The notes under the pieces are model-generated. The model was not told where the DNA came from and ran no database searches. It worked only from the letters and a program-made list of their open reading frames with translations. Positions 36,768 through 44,744 of a stretch of DNA of 53,920 bases are shown in pieces; position 1 is the stretch's first letter, and each line of letters starts with the position of its first letter. A program made the translations under genes and the position numbers. Origin of the DNA: Myxococcales bacterium (lineage in GTDB: Bacteria; Myxococcota_A; Polyangia; Palsa-1104); NCBI GenBank assembly GCA_028287105.1, contig JAQBQH010000052.1:1-53920 (forward strand). Direction: 5' to 3'.

Positions 36768-39700
36768 TCAATTGCAGACGCTGATCCCGTTGAGACTTCC
36801 CGTCGGCAGACCGGTCACCGTTGCATCCGGTGCGGTGTTGCCGGTGTACTGGCTGGAATATTTCGTGATCGACTTGTTCGTGTTGTTGAGGATGTAGACG
36901 TTGCCGTCGAGGCCCGTCGACTCGAACGTCACCGACACCGGCGCCGACATCGCCGTCGCCGAGCCGACGAGCAGCGCCCGCTTCGGGCTGTTGGCCATCG
37001 AGATCGAGTTGAAGACGCCCATCGCGTTGGCCGACTGATTGGCGACGAAGAGCTCGTGATTGACCGGATCGAGGCCCAACCCCGACGGCAGGTTGACCAT
37101 CGAGTTGATGATGTTGGCGGAGCTGACGTCGTGGGTCGTGTTGTTGATGCTGGCGCGCTCGAAGCCGTAGATCGTATTCGACGGCGTGCCGACGCCGAGG
37201 AAGATGCGGTAGTTGGTGGCGTTGATGTTCTCGATGGTGATGGCGTTGGGGCGCTGCACGTTGATGCCGGTGCCGCCCGAGGCGAGATACCAGCTGGGCA
37301 CGTCGTCGTTGGCCGCGCCGATGGGATAGCCGACCACCGCGAACGTTTCGTTCTCGGTGACCACCAGCTCGGTCGACGAGAGCGCGATCTGGCGCGCGCC
37401 CGGGGCCGTCGGCGGCACCGTGGTCTTGAGCTTGAGCGTGCGCACCGGCGCGATCGACGCCGGGTTGTTGTTGTTGGCGGTGCGGCTGAAGACGTTGAGG
37501 CGGTCGAAGTCGGTGACGCCGGCGTCGACGAGATAGTTGACGACGAAGAGCTCGTCGGCCGACGCGCGATAGGCGATGCCGTAGGGATAGTTCATGCCGG
37601 TGTTGGCGCCCGAGATGGTGCGCATCAGCTTCGAGGTGCCGTCGGTCTTGAAGGCGTAGATGAAGATCGAACCGGTCTTCGTGGAGGAGTCCCAGTGGGT
37701 CACGCAGACCTCGGTACCAGGCGCGCCGGAGGCGTCCGCCGAGACCGAGCCCTGCACGCCGGCCTTGGCCGCCTTGACGTGATACTGGTACGTGCCGCGA
37801 CGGAGCGCCGGATCCTTCGCGGTGGTCGCGCCCGTCGAGATCACCGTCGTCGCCGTGCCGAAGGCCGCGTCACCGGGCGCCTTGCGCTCGACGGTGTACG
37901 AGACGCCGGAGCCGACCGAGGTCCAGCTCAAGACGATGTCCGAGCCGTCGACGGAGAGCGTCAGATCGGGTGCCGGCAGCGCGGTCGATTGGATGGTGAA
38001 GGAGCTCGACGTCTGGGTCCGCGTTACTCCGAGCGTCCCCGACGCCACCAGCTGCAGCGTGCGCGGCAGATCGGTGGCGTCGATGGCGAGATCGTTGAAC
38101 TGCGCGTTGCCGCTCGCCGGCGTGGTGTTGAGCAGCTTGGTGCCGGTGAACGTCACGGTCCCGATCGGTTTGCCGTCGGCCGCCTGCACCGCCATCGAGA
38201 TGGCCACCGGGACCGTCTTGATGAGGACGTTGCTGTCGTCGTAGGCCTCGACCGAGATGGTCGGCAGGTTCTTGCCCGACATCGCCGGGGGCTGGGTGGC
38301 GAACTTCAAGCTGTTGACCGTGACCGCGGAGAAGGTAACCGTCGCGAAGACCGAGGTCGCCGCGCTCAGCGACGCGGTGATCTTCTTGGCGCCTTCCTTG
38401 GTCGCGCGGATCGTCGCCGTCGCCACGCCCTGCGCGTTGGTCGACTGCGTCGGCTGATCGATCTGCGTGAACGAGTCGTCGGCCGCCAGCGTCACGAAGA
38501 TGCCGGGGATGGGCGCGTTGGCGAAGTCCTTGACCGTGATCGTCGCCGTCGTCGAATTGACCCCGTTGGCGGTGACGTTGTCGTTCGAGAACACGATCTT
38601 CGAGTTGGCCGACGACGGCAGCGCGCGGAAGTTCACCTTGGTCGTGCCGGTGACGTCGAAAGATCCGCTGACCCCGTCGACGCTCCACGACACGTTGGCG
38701 CTGATGGTCTTGGCGCCGGCCGCCTTCGACTTGATCGTCCCCGTGACCTCGCCGTCGACGTTGGCGACGTCGGTGGTCTGCGCCACCGGCGCCTGGCCGT
38801 CGTCCGACGAGATCTTGACCTTCACGCCCGGCACCGGCTTCGAGTTCTGGTCGCGCACCGAGACCTTGAGCGCCGCCGTCGAGCTGTCGTCGGCGGGGAT
38901 GTCGTTGTTGAGCACGACGACGACGGTGGCGCCCGCGTTGGGGATGGGATCGAACGTCACGTCGGTCGAGAGGAGGAAGCTCTGGTTCGGATCGTTGGCG
39001 AACGCGACGTCGGCGTTGATGCGCTTGACGCTTGCCAGCGTCGACGCCAACGATCCGGTGACGATGCCCGACGCATCCGTCGTGGTCGCGTCTTGCGTCA
39101 GCTTGTTCTGCGCACCGGCCGCGCCGCCGCTGACCTCGTCGACGGCCAGCTTCACCGACGCGTTGGAGACGGTCTGTCCGTTGCCGTCCTTGATGAGCAC
39201 CGTAATCTTGGTGCTGCTCGTCCCGTCGGCAGCGAGCCGCGGCTGCGTGACCGAAAGCTTGGAGTTGGTCGCCGCGGGCAGCGCGGTGAACGTGACCGGC
39301 GCGGTCAGATCGAACGTGCCGCCCGCCCATTCGACGCGGGCGGTGACCGTCTTGTCGCCGCCGATCTCCGAGGTCATCACCGACGTGAAGGTGCCGTTGG
39401 CGTCGCTGACGCCCTTTTGCGGCAGGAAGTGGTCGCGATCGGATCCGGTCGAGAAGCTGACCTTGATGCCGAAGGCGGCGTTGTCCATGGCGTCCTTCAA
39501 CGTCACCGAGAGCTGCGCCGAGCTCTTGCCGTTGGCGACGAGCGGCGGCTGATTCGGCGTCAGCGTGAAGCTCGAGTGGTCGACGGCGGGCACGTAGGTC
39601 GGCGCCTCGCCCGGCGGGGTCGCCATGTCTCCTTCATCCCCACCGCCCGTGCCGCCACCGGCGAGGTCGGGCGGCAGCGGCGTGTTGTCGCGCCAGCAGA

Positions 39701-39851
39701 CGTTTTGCGGCTGCAGGCAGGAGTAGCCGCGCGGACAGGCGTCGTTGGCGCCGCAGCTCCAGCCGCCGTTCGACGGGTTGATGTCGAGACAGCCGGCCGC
39801 CACGACGGCGAGGACGGCCGACAGGCCGAGGGCATGAACGCGAGCGAGCAT
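36768..39851 (-). CDS. Big_1 Ig-like/Fn3/beta-propeller-like lipoprotein
   Basis: 1027 residues. Lipobox VAAGC precedes a Cys-rich patch (WSCGANDACPRGYSC) and a Gly/Asp linker with DLAGGGTGGG and DMATPPG. Then come four or so intimin/invasin-type Big_1 Ig repeats, each with LVANGxSS...VTLKDA and GxxTATI, from about residue 90 to 590. A fibronectin-III-like domain (APDLTLSVDGSDIVLSW, then YTVERK and YQYHVKA) follows near 600-690. The last ~330 residues look like a beta-propeller (GLGLDPVNHELFVANQ, VYILNNTNKSITKYS). Big_1 tracts form stiff stalks, so a surface adhesin role is likely. ATG 39851 is chosen for the GGGGA just upstream. Confidence 0.8.
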   Translation of the reverse strand: MLARVHALGLSAVLAVVAAGCLDINPSNGGWSCGANDACPRGYSCLQPQNVCWRDNTPLPPDLAGGGTGGGDEGDMATPPGEAPTYVPAVDHSSFTLTPNQPPLVANGKSSAQLSVTLKDAMDNAAFGIKVSFSTGSDRDHFLPQKGVSDANGTFTSVMTSEIGGDKTVTARVEWAGGTFDLTAPVTFTALPAATNSKLSVTQPRLAADGTSSTKITVLIKDGNGQTVSNASVKLAVDEVSGGAAGAQNKLTQDATTTDASGIVTGSLASTLASVKRINADVAFANDPNQSFLLSTDVTFDPIPNAGATVVVVLNNDIPADDSSTAALKVSVRDQNSKPVPGVKVKISSDDGQAPVAQTTDVANVDGEVTGTIKSKAAGAKTISANVSWSVDGVSGSFDVTGTTKVNFRALPSSANSKIVFSNDNVTANGVNSTTATITVKDFANAPIPGIFVTLAADDSFTQIDQPTQSTNAQGVATATIRATKEGAKKITASLSAATSVFATVTFSAVTVNSLKFATQPPAMSGKNLPTISVEAYDDSNVLIKTVPVAISMAVQAADGKPIGTVTFTGTKLLNTTPASGNAQFNDLAIDATDLPRTLQLVASGTLGVTRTQTSSSFTIQSTALPAPDLTLSVDGSDIVLSWTSVGSGVSYTVERKAPGDAAFGTATTVISTGATTAKDPALRRGTYQYHVKAAKAGVQGSVSADASGAPGTEVCVTHWDSSTKTGSIFIYAFKTDGTSKLMRTISGANTGMNYPYGIAYRASADELFVVNYLVDAGVTDFDRLNVFSRTANNNNPASIAPVRTLKLKTTVPPTAPGARQIALSSTELVVTENETFAVVGYPIGAANDDVPSWYLASGGTGINVQRPNAITIENINATNYRIFLGVGTPSNTIYGFERASINNTTHDVSSANIINSMVNLPSGLGLDPVNHELFVANQSANAMGVFNSISMANSPKRALLVGSATAMSAPVSVTFESTGLDGNVYILNNTNKSITKYSSQYTGNTAPDATVTGLPTGSLNGISVCN

Positions 39852-39862
39852 GGAGTTCCCCA

Positions 39863-40714
39863 CTAGAATTCGGCGGTGAACGTCGCCGCGACGTGGCCAG
39901 GGCCGATGGCGGGTAGGAGCGCGTAGCGATTCTGCTGAACCTTCTTGTTGCCGACGACGAAGAGCGCGATGCCGCCCGCCAGCGCCACGCCGCCGACGGC
40001 GAACATGGCCGGCGTCAGGTTCTGATAGAGCCGCCCCTTCTGCTCGAGCGACTTGTCGTAGGGCGGCGGCGGATTGGTCTGGGCCGGGTGGTTGAGCTGG
40101 TCATTCGTCTTCACGGTCAGGCCGGCGAAGACTCCACCGAGCACCAGACCGGCCACACCGACGACGGCGGTGCCGATTCCCGCGTAGCGCAGCCTGCGCC
40201 CGAGCTCGAGCTGGCGCGGGTCCGCGGGCGGCAGCTTCGGCGGCTCGACGACGGGTGCGGCCTGCACGTGCGCGGGCGGCGGCGCGATGGGGTGCGTCGC
40301 GTCGATCCCGTGCGGCTCAGGCGGCCCAAGCGGCCCAGGTTGCGGCTGCAGCGGCAGCCTGGCGGCGAGCGCCTTCTTTACTTCCTCTATATAGAGGTTC
40401 ACCTCGGCGCGGTTGGGCGCGTCGGGCGAATGACGTAAATACGATCGATAGGCGGCGAGCGACTTCTGATGCTCGCCGGCGAATCGATAGGCCTGCCCGA
40501 TGTTGTAGAGCAGCGCCGGGATCTCCTTGGAGTCGTACGCGCGCTCGTATTCTGCGGCCGCCTCCGAGTATTTCTGCAGGTCGAAAAGCTTCGTTCCTCG
40601 ACGGTAATGCTCCTTGGCGAGGAGCGCCGCTTCATCCGCGCGCGCGGCGGCGTGAGGCAGTCCGATGGCGAGAACGAGCGCAGTGATGAGCGAACGAACG
40701 AAGCACGAACGCAT
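39863..40714 (-). CDS. exported TPR protein with membrane segments, first gene of the surface operon
   Basis: 283 residues. A signal peptide (MRSCFVRSLITALVLAIGLPHAAARA) precedes two to three TPR repeats (ALLAKEHYRRGTKLFDLQKY, then LLYNIGQAYRFAGEHQKSLA). A Pro-rich linker (residues ~125-185) and two hydrophobic segments (AGIGTAVVGVAGLVLGGV and AVGGVALAGGIALFVVG) follow. The pattern is common in myxobacterial exported proteins of unknown role; TPRs are periplasmic protein-protein contacts. The start is ATG 40714. Upstream lies the long dyad-rich 520-base gap; the Big_1 lipoprotein start follows the stop at a distance of 11 bases. The three genes are probably one transcript; this protein may help export or place the lipoproteins. 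Confidence 0.75.
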   Translation of the reverse strand: MRSCFVRSLITALVLAIGLPHAAARADEAALLAKEHYRRGTKLFDLQKYSEAAAEYERAYDSKEIPALLYNIGQAYRFAGEHQKSLAAYRSYLRHSPDAPNRAEVNLYIEEVKKALAARLPLQPQPGPLGPPEPHGIDATHPIAPPPAHVQAAPVVEPPKLPPADPRQLELGRRLRYAGIGTAVVGVAGLVLGGVFAGLTVKTNDQLNHPAQTNPPPPYDKSLEQKGRLYQNLTPAMFAVGGVALAGGIALFVVGNKKVQQNRYALLPAIGPGHVAATFTAEF

Positions 40715-40790
40715 GGTGCAGATTCCCCCGGTGGAAATTGCACCGTACGTGATCCGGCGGTAAAGGCGAGTGATAGCCATCACCGCAATG

Positions 40791-40813
40791 ATTCAAATTA
40801 GTTTTGTTTGAAT
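40791..40813. promoter_or_regulatory. inverted repeat ATTCAAA-N9-TTTGAAT
   Basis: A perfect 7-base inverted repeat lies about 80-100 bases upstream of the TPR gene start. It shares the half-sites TCAAA and TTTGA with the dyad at 40940-40964, although the spacing differs. It could be a binding site for a dimeric regulator. Confidence 0.4.
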
Positions 40814-40922
40814 ATCGTTATTGGCGCGATGGTGACGCGACTCACTTCGACGTGTTGCGCACTCACCGACGGTAATGGATGATCACATGAGATGTGTGAC
40901 CGCGCTGGTAGCGCGTTTTACT

Positions 40923-40964
40923 GATATCGCAGATATCTCATCAAATCCCAGACGCGTATTTGAT
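40923..40964. promoter_or_regulatory. clustered dyads GATATC-GCA-GATATC and ATCAAAT-N11-ATTTGAT
   Basis: A 15-base palindrome (40923-40937) is followed after 2 bases by a 7-base inverted repeat with an 11-base spacer (40940-40946 and 40958-40964). In a 70% G+C genome such adjacent A+T-rich dyads are unlikely by chance. Their function is unknown; operator sites are the simplest reading. Confidence 0.4.
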
Positions 40965-41235
40965 AACGACGTCGCAGCGCGCCTCGCGCGAGACGCCGCC
41001 TCGATATTCCGTTCCAAGGGCGAGCTGCGAACCGCGAACCGCCGACGACCAGGCAGGCGCGCGGACGAGTGCCGAGCGGGCGGTGACGCGCCTGGCGAGC
41101 GAGCGGACGCGCCCGGCTCTGCCGAGGACGTGGTTACCGGGGGAGCGGTCGACGAGGGTGCGGCCAGGCGCCGCCATGGCGGCGTCCGACAGACGCAAGG
41201 GATGGACGGCGCCGAAGCGCCTGCGGTGCGGCGGG

Positions 41236-41454
41236 CTACTTGTTGCGGAAGGTGATCAGCCCGCGCGACGGGTCGTACGGCGAGACGGCCACAGTGACCT
41301 GATCGCCGAGGACCACGCGGATGCGATTACGCCGCATGCGGCCGGCGAGGTGCGCCAGCACGTTGTGGCCACCCTCGACAGCGATCCGGAAATTCCCGCC
41401 GACCAGCACCTCGACCACCTTGCCTTCCATTGCTACCAAGTCATCGCGCGACAT
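41236..41454 (-). CDS. infA: translation initiation factor IF-1
   Basis: 72 residues, the family size. The S1-like OB fold reads MSRDDLVAMEGKVVEVL, then FRIAVEGGHNVLAHLAGRMR and RNRIRVVLGDQVTVAVSPYD. IF-1 sits in the ribosomal A site during initiation and modulates IF-2 and IF-3. Bacterial IF-1 is normally near ribosomal-protein or IF genes; here it stands beside cold-shock genes, which is common in delta-proteobacteria. The start is ATG 41454, with TGAGGCTGA just in front. The gene follows cspA on the minus strand after its terminator, so it is probably a separate unit. Cytoplasmic; the sequence leaves little doubt. Confidence 0.93.
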   Translation of the reverse strand: MSRDDLVAMEGKVVEVLVGGNFRIAVEGGHNVLAHLAGRMRRNRIRVVLGDQVTVAVSPYDPSRGLITFRNK

Positions 41455-41518
41455 TCAGCCTCACATTGCTACGGGTTGTTCGAATCCAGTACCCAAAGCT
41501 ACTGCAACGATTCTACCA

Positions 41519-41553
41519 AAAAGAAAAGGGCGACCAAAATGGACGCCCTTTTC
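41519..41553 (-). terminator. intrinsic terminator of cspA
   Basis: A perfect 10-base stem GAAAAGGGCG (41523-41532) / CGCCCTTTTC (41544-41553) has an 11-base loop. On the minus strand the stem is followed by a T-run (TTTTT), the classic rho-independent form. It lies 20 bases downstream of the cspA stop and separates cspA from infA. Confidence 0.9.
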
Positions 41554-41572
41554 GAAATGCTACAACGACGTC

Positions 41573-41773
41573 TTAGATGCGGCGGACGTTCGCGGCCTGA
41601 AGGCCCTTGGCCCCCTGCGTAACCTCGAACTCGACCTGATCACCCTCGTTCAGGCTACGGAAACCGTCGCTCTGAATCGCAGTGTGATGGACGAACACAT
41701 CCGCACCCTGCTCACGCGTGATGAAACCAAAACCCTTAGCGTCGTTGAACCACTTCACAGTACCTTTTTCCAC
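41573..41773 (-). CDS. cold-shock domain protein (CspA family)
   Basis: 66 residues with the full cold-shock fold: [16 protein letters not shown] is RNP1 and VFVHHTAI is RNP2, followed by [20 protein letters not shown]. These proteins bind single-stranded RNA and DNA and act as RNA chaperones, melting mRNA structure in the cold. The start is GTG 41773, preceded by AAGAAGG with 6 bases spacing. A sigma-70-like promoter lies ~105 bases upstream and a strong terminator follows the gene, giving a transcript with a long 5' leader, as for other cold-shock genes. It lies between infA and the charged-protein/helicase operon; the group is a translation/RNA cluster. Confidence 0.95.
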   Translation of the reverse strand: MEKGTVKWFNDAKGFGFITREQGADVFVHHTAIQSDGFRSLNEGDQVEFEVTQGAKGLQAANVRRI

Positions 41774-41878
41774 AATGCACCTTCTTGGAAGACGACCCTG
41801 TCGCGAGGCAGGCCGCCCCTTCTCGTTTGTTAGCCCACGTTGGCTGGAAATAGTCCGGTAAAACGTGTCGACGCGTGA

Positions 41879-41906
41879 AGGATAGTGATTAAGCTGGGGA
41901 AGTCAA
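41879..41906 (-). promoter_or_regulatory. sigma-70-type promoter of cspA
   Basis: On the minus strand TTGACT (41901-41906) and TATCCT (41879-41884) are separated by 16 bases. Transcription would start near 41872, leaving a leader of about 100 bases before the GTG start of the cold-shock gene. A long leader is a known trait of cold-shock mRNAs. Confidence 0.55.
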
Positions 41907-41937
41907 CGAATAGTTCGCAAGCAGAGGTCATTTCGAT

Positions 41938-41943
41938 CATAAT
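41938..41943 (+). promoter_or_regulatory. possible -10 element for the charged-protein/helicase operon
   Basis: CATAAT matches five of six positions of the -10 consensus and lies 21 bases before the ATG of the 64-residue protein, with GGAGG between. No good -35 is visible, so activation or another sigma factor would be needed. Confidence 0.3.
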
Positions 41944-41964
41944 GGCCCACCTGGAGGCAACGGG

Positions 41965-42159
41965 ATGGCGATGAATGGACGGCCTTCGATCAACAAGCGA
42001 AATCGAGAGCAAGCCAAGCGCGAAAAGACGCAGCAGAAGGCAGAACGCCGTCAGCAGCGTGCAACCGAAAAAAATAGCCGCGGAGAGCGATCCGAGACGG
42101 AAGATCCTGACATTGCGGGGATCGTGCCGGGTCCGCAGAAACCACTTTGGGAAGAATGA
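41965..42159 (+). CDS. 64-aa highly charged conserved protein
   Basis: 64 residues, almost all Arg, Lys, Glu and Gln in the middle ([20 protein letters not shown]), with a C-terminal [18 protein letters not shown]. The C-terminal motif resembles small delta-proteobacterial proteins found with RNA helicases; I know no function. The charged part is probably a helix or disordered and suits RNA or ribosome contact. ATG 41965 is supported by GGAGG 7 bases upstream. The stop overlaps the helicase start (ATGA), so the two products are made together. Inference: an accessory factor of the helicase. Confidence 0.75.
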   Translation: MAMNGRPSINKRNREQAKREKTQQKAERRQQRATEKNSRGERSETEDPDIAGIVPGPQKPLWEE

Positions 42160-43577
42160 ACGAGAATCTGACCTCTATTACGCGTAACGAGCCCCCCCAA
42201 AATTCTAGCTTCGAGCAACTCGGCCTCATTGAGCCGATCGCCCGGGCTGTGCATGACGAGGGGTACACTCAGCCGACGCCCATCCAGACAGCGGCCATTC
42301 CGCACGTCCTGGAAGGCCGGGATCTGCTCGGGCTGGCCCAGACCGGGACTGGCAAGACCGCAGCCTTCGCCCTACCCATCCTGCAGCGCCTGGCGAAGTC
42401 TGGCCGCCGCCCGCAGGGTGATCGCTCGATTGGGGTGCTGGTGCTAACGCCGACCCGGGAGCTGGCCTCGCAGATTGGCGACAGCTTCGGGGCCTATGGC
42501 AAGCACCTCGGCTTCCGTCACACGGTCATCTTTGGCGGCGTGGGACAGAACGCCCAGGAGAAGGCGCTGCGCCAGGGCATCGACATCCTGGTGGCGACCC
42601 CGGGCCGTCTGCTCGATCTGGTGACGCAGCGCATCGTGCATCTGTCGCGCATCGAGATCTTCGTCCTCGATGAAGCCGACCGCATGCTCGACATGGGTTT
42701 CGTGCATGACGTTCGCCGCGTGCTGGCGCTGTTGCCCAAGAAGAAGCAGTCGCTCTTCTTCTCGGCGACGATGCCGCCGGCCGCGCAGGCGCTCGCCGAT
42801 GACCTGTTGCACGACCCGGCGACGGTCGCCGTCAATCCGGTGTCGTCGACGGTCGAGCTCATCACGCAGTTCGTCTACTTCGTCGAGAAGAACGACAAGC
42901 GCTCGCTGCTCACCGACATCTTGAGCGATCACAAGATCAAGCGGGCGCTCGTGTTCAGCCGCACCAAGCACGGTGCCGACCGCGTGGTGCGCTACCTCGA
43001 TCATGCCGGCATCAAGTGCGACGCGATCCACGGCAACAAGTCGCAGAACAACCGCGAGCGGGCGCTGGCGCGCTTCAAGGCGGGGGAGTCGCGCGTGCTG
43101 GTGGCGACGGACATCGCGGCGCGCGGCATCGACATCGACGACATCACGCACGTGGTGAACTTCGATCTGCCGAACGTGCCCGAGACCTACGTGCATCGCA
43201 TCGGCCGCACCGCGCGCGCGGGCGCCAGTGGCGTGGCGCTCTCGTTCTGCGACGCCGAGGAGCGCGGCTTTCTGCGCGACATCGAGCGGCTGATCGGCCG
43301 CAAGATCGACGTCATCAAGGAGCACGCGTTCCACTCGACCGAGCGCGAGCGGGCGCCGGTGCCGCAGCAGCAACAGCGCGGACCGCGTCAGCAGCAGCAG
43401 CAGCGCGGGCGTCAGCAGCCGCAGCGGGCTGGCGGCCAGCAGCAGCGGTCGCGGCAACCGGCGCGCGAGCAGCCGCAGGGCGGCGACGCGGCGGAGCAGC
43501 CGCGCAAGCGCGCTACTGGACCAGGAGGAGGCCGCGCTTTTTCTTCGTCGCGCGGTCGACGGAATCGACCGCGCTGA
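42156..43577 (+). CDS. DEAD-box RNA helicase, RhlE-like
   Basis: 473 residues. The motifs in order are the Q motif ([13 protein letters not shown]), motif [49 protein letters not shown] and [10 protein letters not shown]. The spacing and the [18 protein letters not shown] block are of the RhlE group. The C-terminal ~80 residues are a low-complexity Gln/Arg/Gly-rich tail ([14 protein letters not shown]) expected to bind RNA non-specifically. RhlE-type enzymes remodel RNA and pre-ribosomes and often help at low temperature. It is coupled to the 64-residue protein by an ATGA overlap. Its last 65 bases overlap the phytochelatin-synthase-like gene in convergent orientation. Confidence 0.95.
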   Translation: MNENLTSITRNEPPQNSSFEQLGLIEPIARAVHDEGYTQPTPIQTAAIPHVLEGRDLLGLAQTGTGKTAAFALPILQRLAKSGRRPQGDRSIGVLVLTPTRELASQIGDSFGAYGKHLGFRHTVIFGGVGQNAQEKALRQGIDILVATPGRLLDLVTQRIVHLSRIEIFVLDEADRMLDMGFVHDVRRVLALLPKKKQSLFFSATMPPAAQALADDLLHDPATVAVNPVSSTVELITQFVYFVEKNDKRSLLTDILSDHKIKRALVFSRTKHGADRVVRYLDHAGIKCDAIHGNKSQNNRERALARFKAGESRVLVATDIAARGIDIDDITHVVNFDLPNVPETYVHRIGRTARAGASGVALSFCDAEERGFLRDIERLIGRKIDVIKEHAFHSTERERAPVPQQQQRGPRQQQQQRGRQQPQRAGGQQQRSRQPAREQPQGGDAAEQPRKRATGPGGGRAFSSSRGRRNRPR

Positions 43578-44196
43578 AGAGGCGGTCGGTCTTCACCAGC
43601 CACGGCTGATACTGCCGGTTCACGTCCACCACCAACACGAGATCTTTGTCAGCCAGGTAGCCGGCGATCGGTGAATGGTGCCCGCCGCCTTTTCCGAAGA
43701 GCGGTCCGCGGTGGAAGTTCACGATGTAGCGGCGCGTCGGGTCGTTCGACTTTGCGACCTCGGCGCGAAAGGCGGCGAGATCGAGATCGCGCAGCACGGT
43801 GACTTTGCGTCCGCTCTTTTCGCGCACGACGTCCGCGAGTCGATCGAGGGTGATGCCGCCGAAGAGCAGGCCGAAGTAGCTCTTCACGCCGGTGCCGTCG
43901 AGGATGTGCGCCTGCTCGCCTGCCTGGCCGAGCGAGTGCATCACGTTGATGGCGCTGGTCGGCCCGCAGAAGCTGGGGTTGTGCTGATACTCGACGTTGC
44001 GATAGGTCGCGGCGACGGGGAGCTGCCACGCGGCGGCGAGGAGGGTCGGATCCTGATACTCGGGCGCGCCCTTGATCGAGACCGCCGACGAGTAGTCGAC
44101 GCCGTCGCTGAACAGGAGCTGCGGTCCGACGGCAACGCCGGCGCCGAGGAGCGCCACGAAGACGAGCGAGCCGAGGACGAGACGCTTTCGCCGCAT
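43513..44196 (-). CDS. membrane-anchored phytochelatin-synthase-like peptidase
   Basis: 227 residues. An N-terminal hydrophobic segment ([20 protein letters not shown]) should anchor the protein facing the periplasm. The papain-like catalytic domain follows with Cys77 in [13 protein letters not shown], His173 in [10 protein letters not shown] and Asp191 in LVVDVNRQ, the triad of bacterial phytochelatin-synthase-like (PF05023) enzymes. Bacterial stand-alone forms mostly cleave glycine from glutathione (gamma-Glu-Cys release), while the plant enzymes also make phytochelatins for metal binding. The start is ATG 44196. Its end overlaps the helicase gene by 65 bases. A role in metal or thiol stress is inference. 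Confidence 0.85.
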   Translation of the reverse strand: MRRKRLVLGSLVFVALLGAGVAVGPQLLFSDGVDYSSAVSIKGAPEYQDPTLLAAAWQLPVAATYRNVEYQHNPSFCGPTSAINVMHSLGQAGEQAHILDGTGVKSYFGLLFGGITLDRLADVVREKSGRKVTVLRDLDLAAFRAEVAKSNDPTRRYIVNFHRGPLFGKGGGHHSPIAGYLADKDLVLVVDVNRQYQPWLVKTDRLFSAVDSVDRATKKKRGLLLVQ

Positions 44197-44237
44197 CGGA
44201 TCATCCTAATACGGATGCGCCGCGACGAGCGCGGATG

Positions 44238-44642
44238 CTACAGCGGCGCGCGCGTTCGGGGCGCCGGGAAGTAGTCCTGCTGCGCGGCGTCGGCGACCAG
44301 ACCGACGAGGTCACGCAAGCGCTGCACGTTGAACGGCTTCTCGACGACGAAGTAGTTCTCGACGCCGCTGCCGTGCGGGTTGCCGGTGACGAGGATGACG
44401 CGCGCGGCCTGCTGGCGGTCGAGCACCGTGAGGGCGCGCAACAGATCGAGACCGCCCATGCGCGGCATGTGCAGGTCGCACAGGACGACGTCGAAGCGCT
44501 GTCCCGCCTCGAACAGCGCCAGCGCTTCGAGACCGTCGAACACCACCAGCACATCGAAGCTGTCCGACAGGATGCGGCGCATGACGCCGCACAGACCCGG
44601 ATCATCCTCGACGATCAACACCGACCCGCGCACGCGCTGCAT
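44238..44642 (-). CDS. single-domain response regulator
   Basis: 134 residues, one receiver: GSVLIVEDDPGLCG carries the acidic pair, VVLCDLHMPRMGG the phospho-acceptor Asp56, ILVTGN the conserved Thr and VVEKPFN the Lys. The last ~15 residues (AAQQDYFPAPRTRAPL) are a short tail. No output domain, so it should act by binding a partner such as a kinase or motor switch. The start is ATG 44642. It is 41 bases upstream of the phytochelatin-synthase-like gene on the minus strand and divergent from the lipoprotein at 44745. The partner kinase is not adjacent. Confidence 0.9.
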   Translation of the reverse strand: MQRVRGSVLIVEDDPGLCGVMRRILSDSFDVLVVFDGLEALALFEAGQRFDVVLCDLHMPRMGGLDLLRALTVLDRQQAARVILVTGNPHGSGVENYFVVEKPFNVQRLRDLVGLVADAAQQDYFPAPRTRAPL

Positions 44643-44744
44643 ATCTGCTACATCGGCCGCTTCCTAGCGGACTTTAGGCACCGCCGGTTCGTCTGTGAAG
44701 TCGGTCACCTGGGCATCGCCACGGGCTCGTGGTAACCATGCGGC

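Larger units (their letters stand above)
40715..41235. other. 520-base intergenic region with dyads
   Basis: No credible gene is seen here; the short open frames lack coding pattern. The left 250 bases are unusually A+T-rich for this genome. They hold ATTCAAA/TTTGAAT (40791-40813), GATATC-GCA-GATATC (40923-40937) and ATCAAAT/ATTTGAT (40940-40964). The right half has a perfect 16-base palindrome centred on CCATGG (41169-41184), 52 bases beyond the end of infA. It is upstream of the TPR-Big_1 operon on the minus strand and may be its control region. Confidence 0.6.

Noticed and set aside
40875-41255. Short open frames in the infA-TPR gap as genes
   Set aside because: Composition unlike the neighbours, no ribosome site, no domain, and the frames run across dyads and the end of infA.
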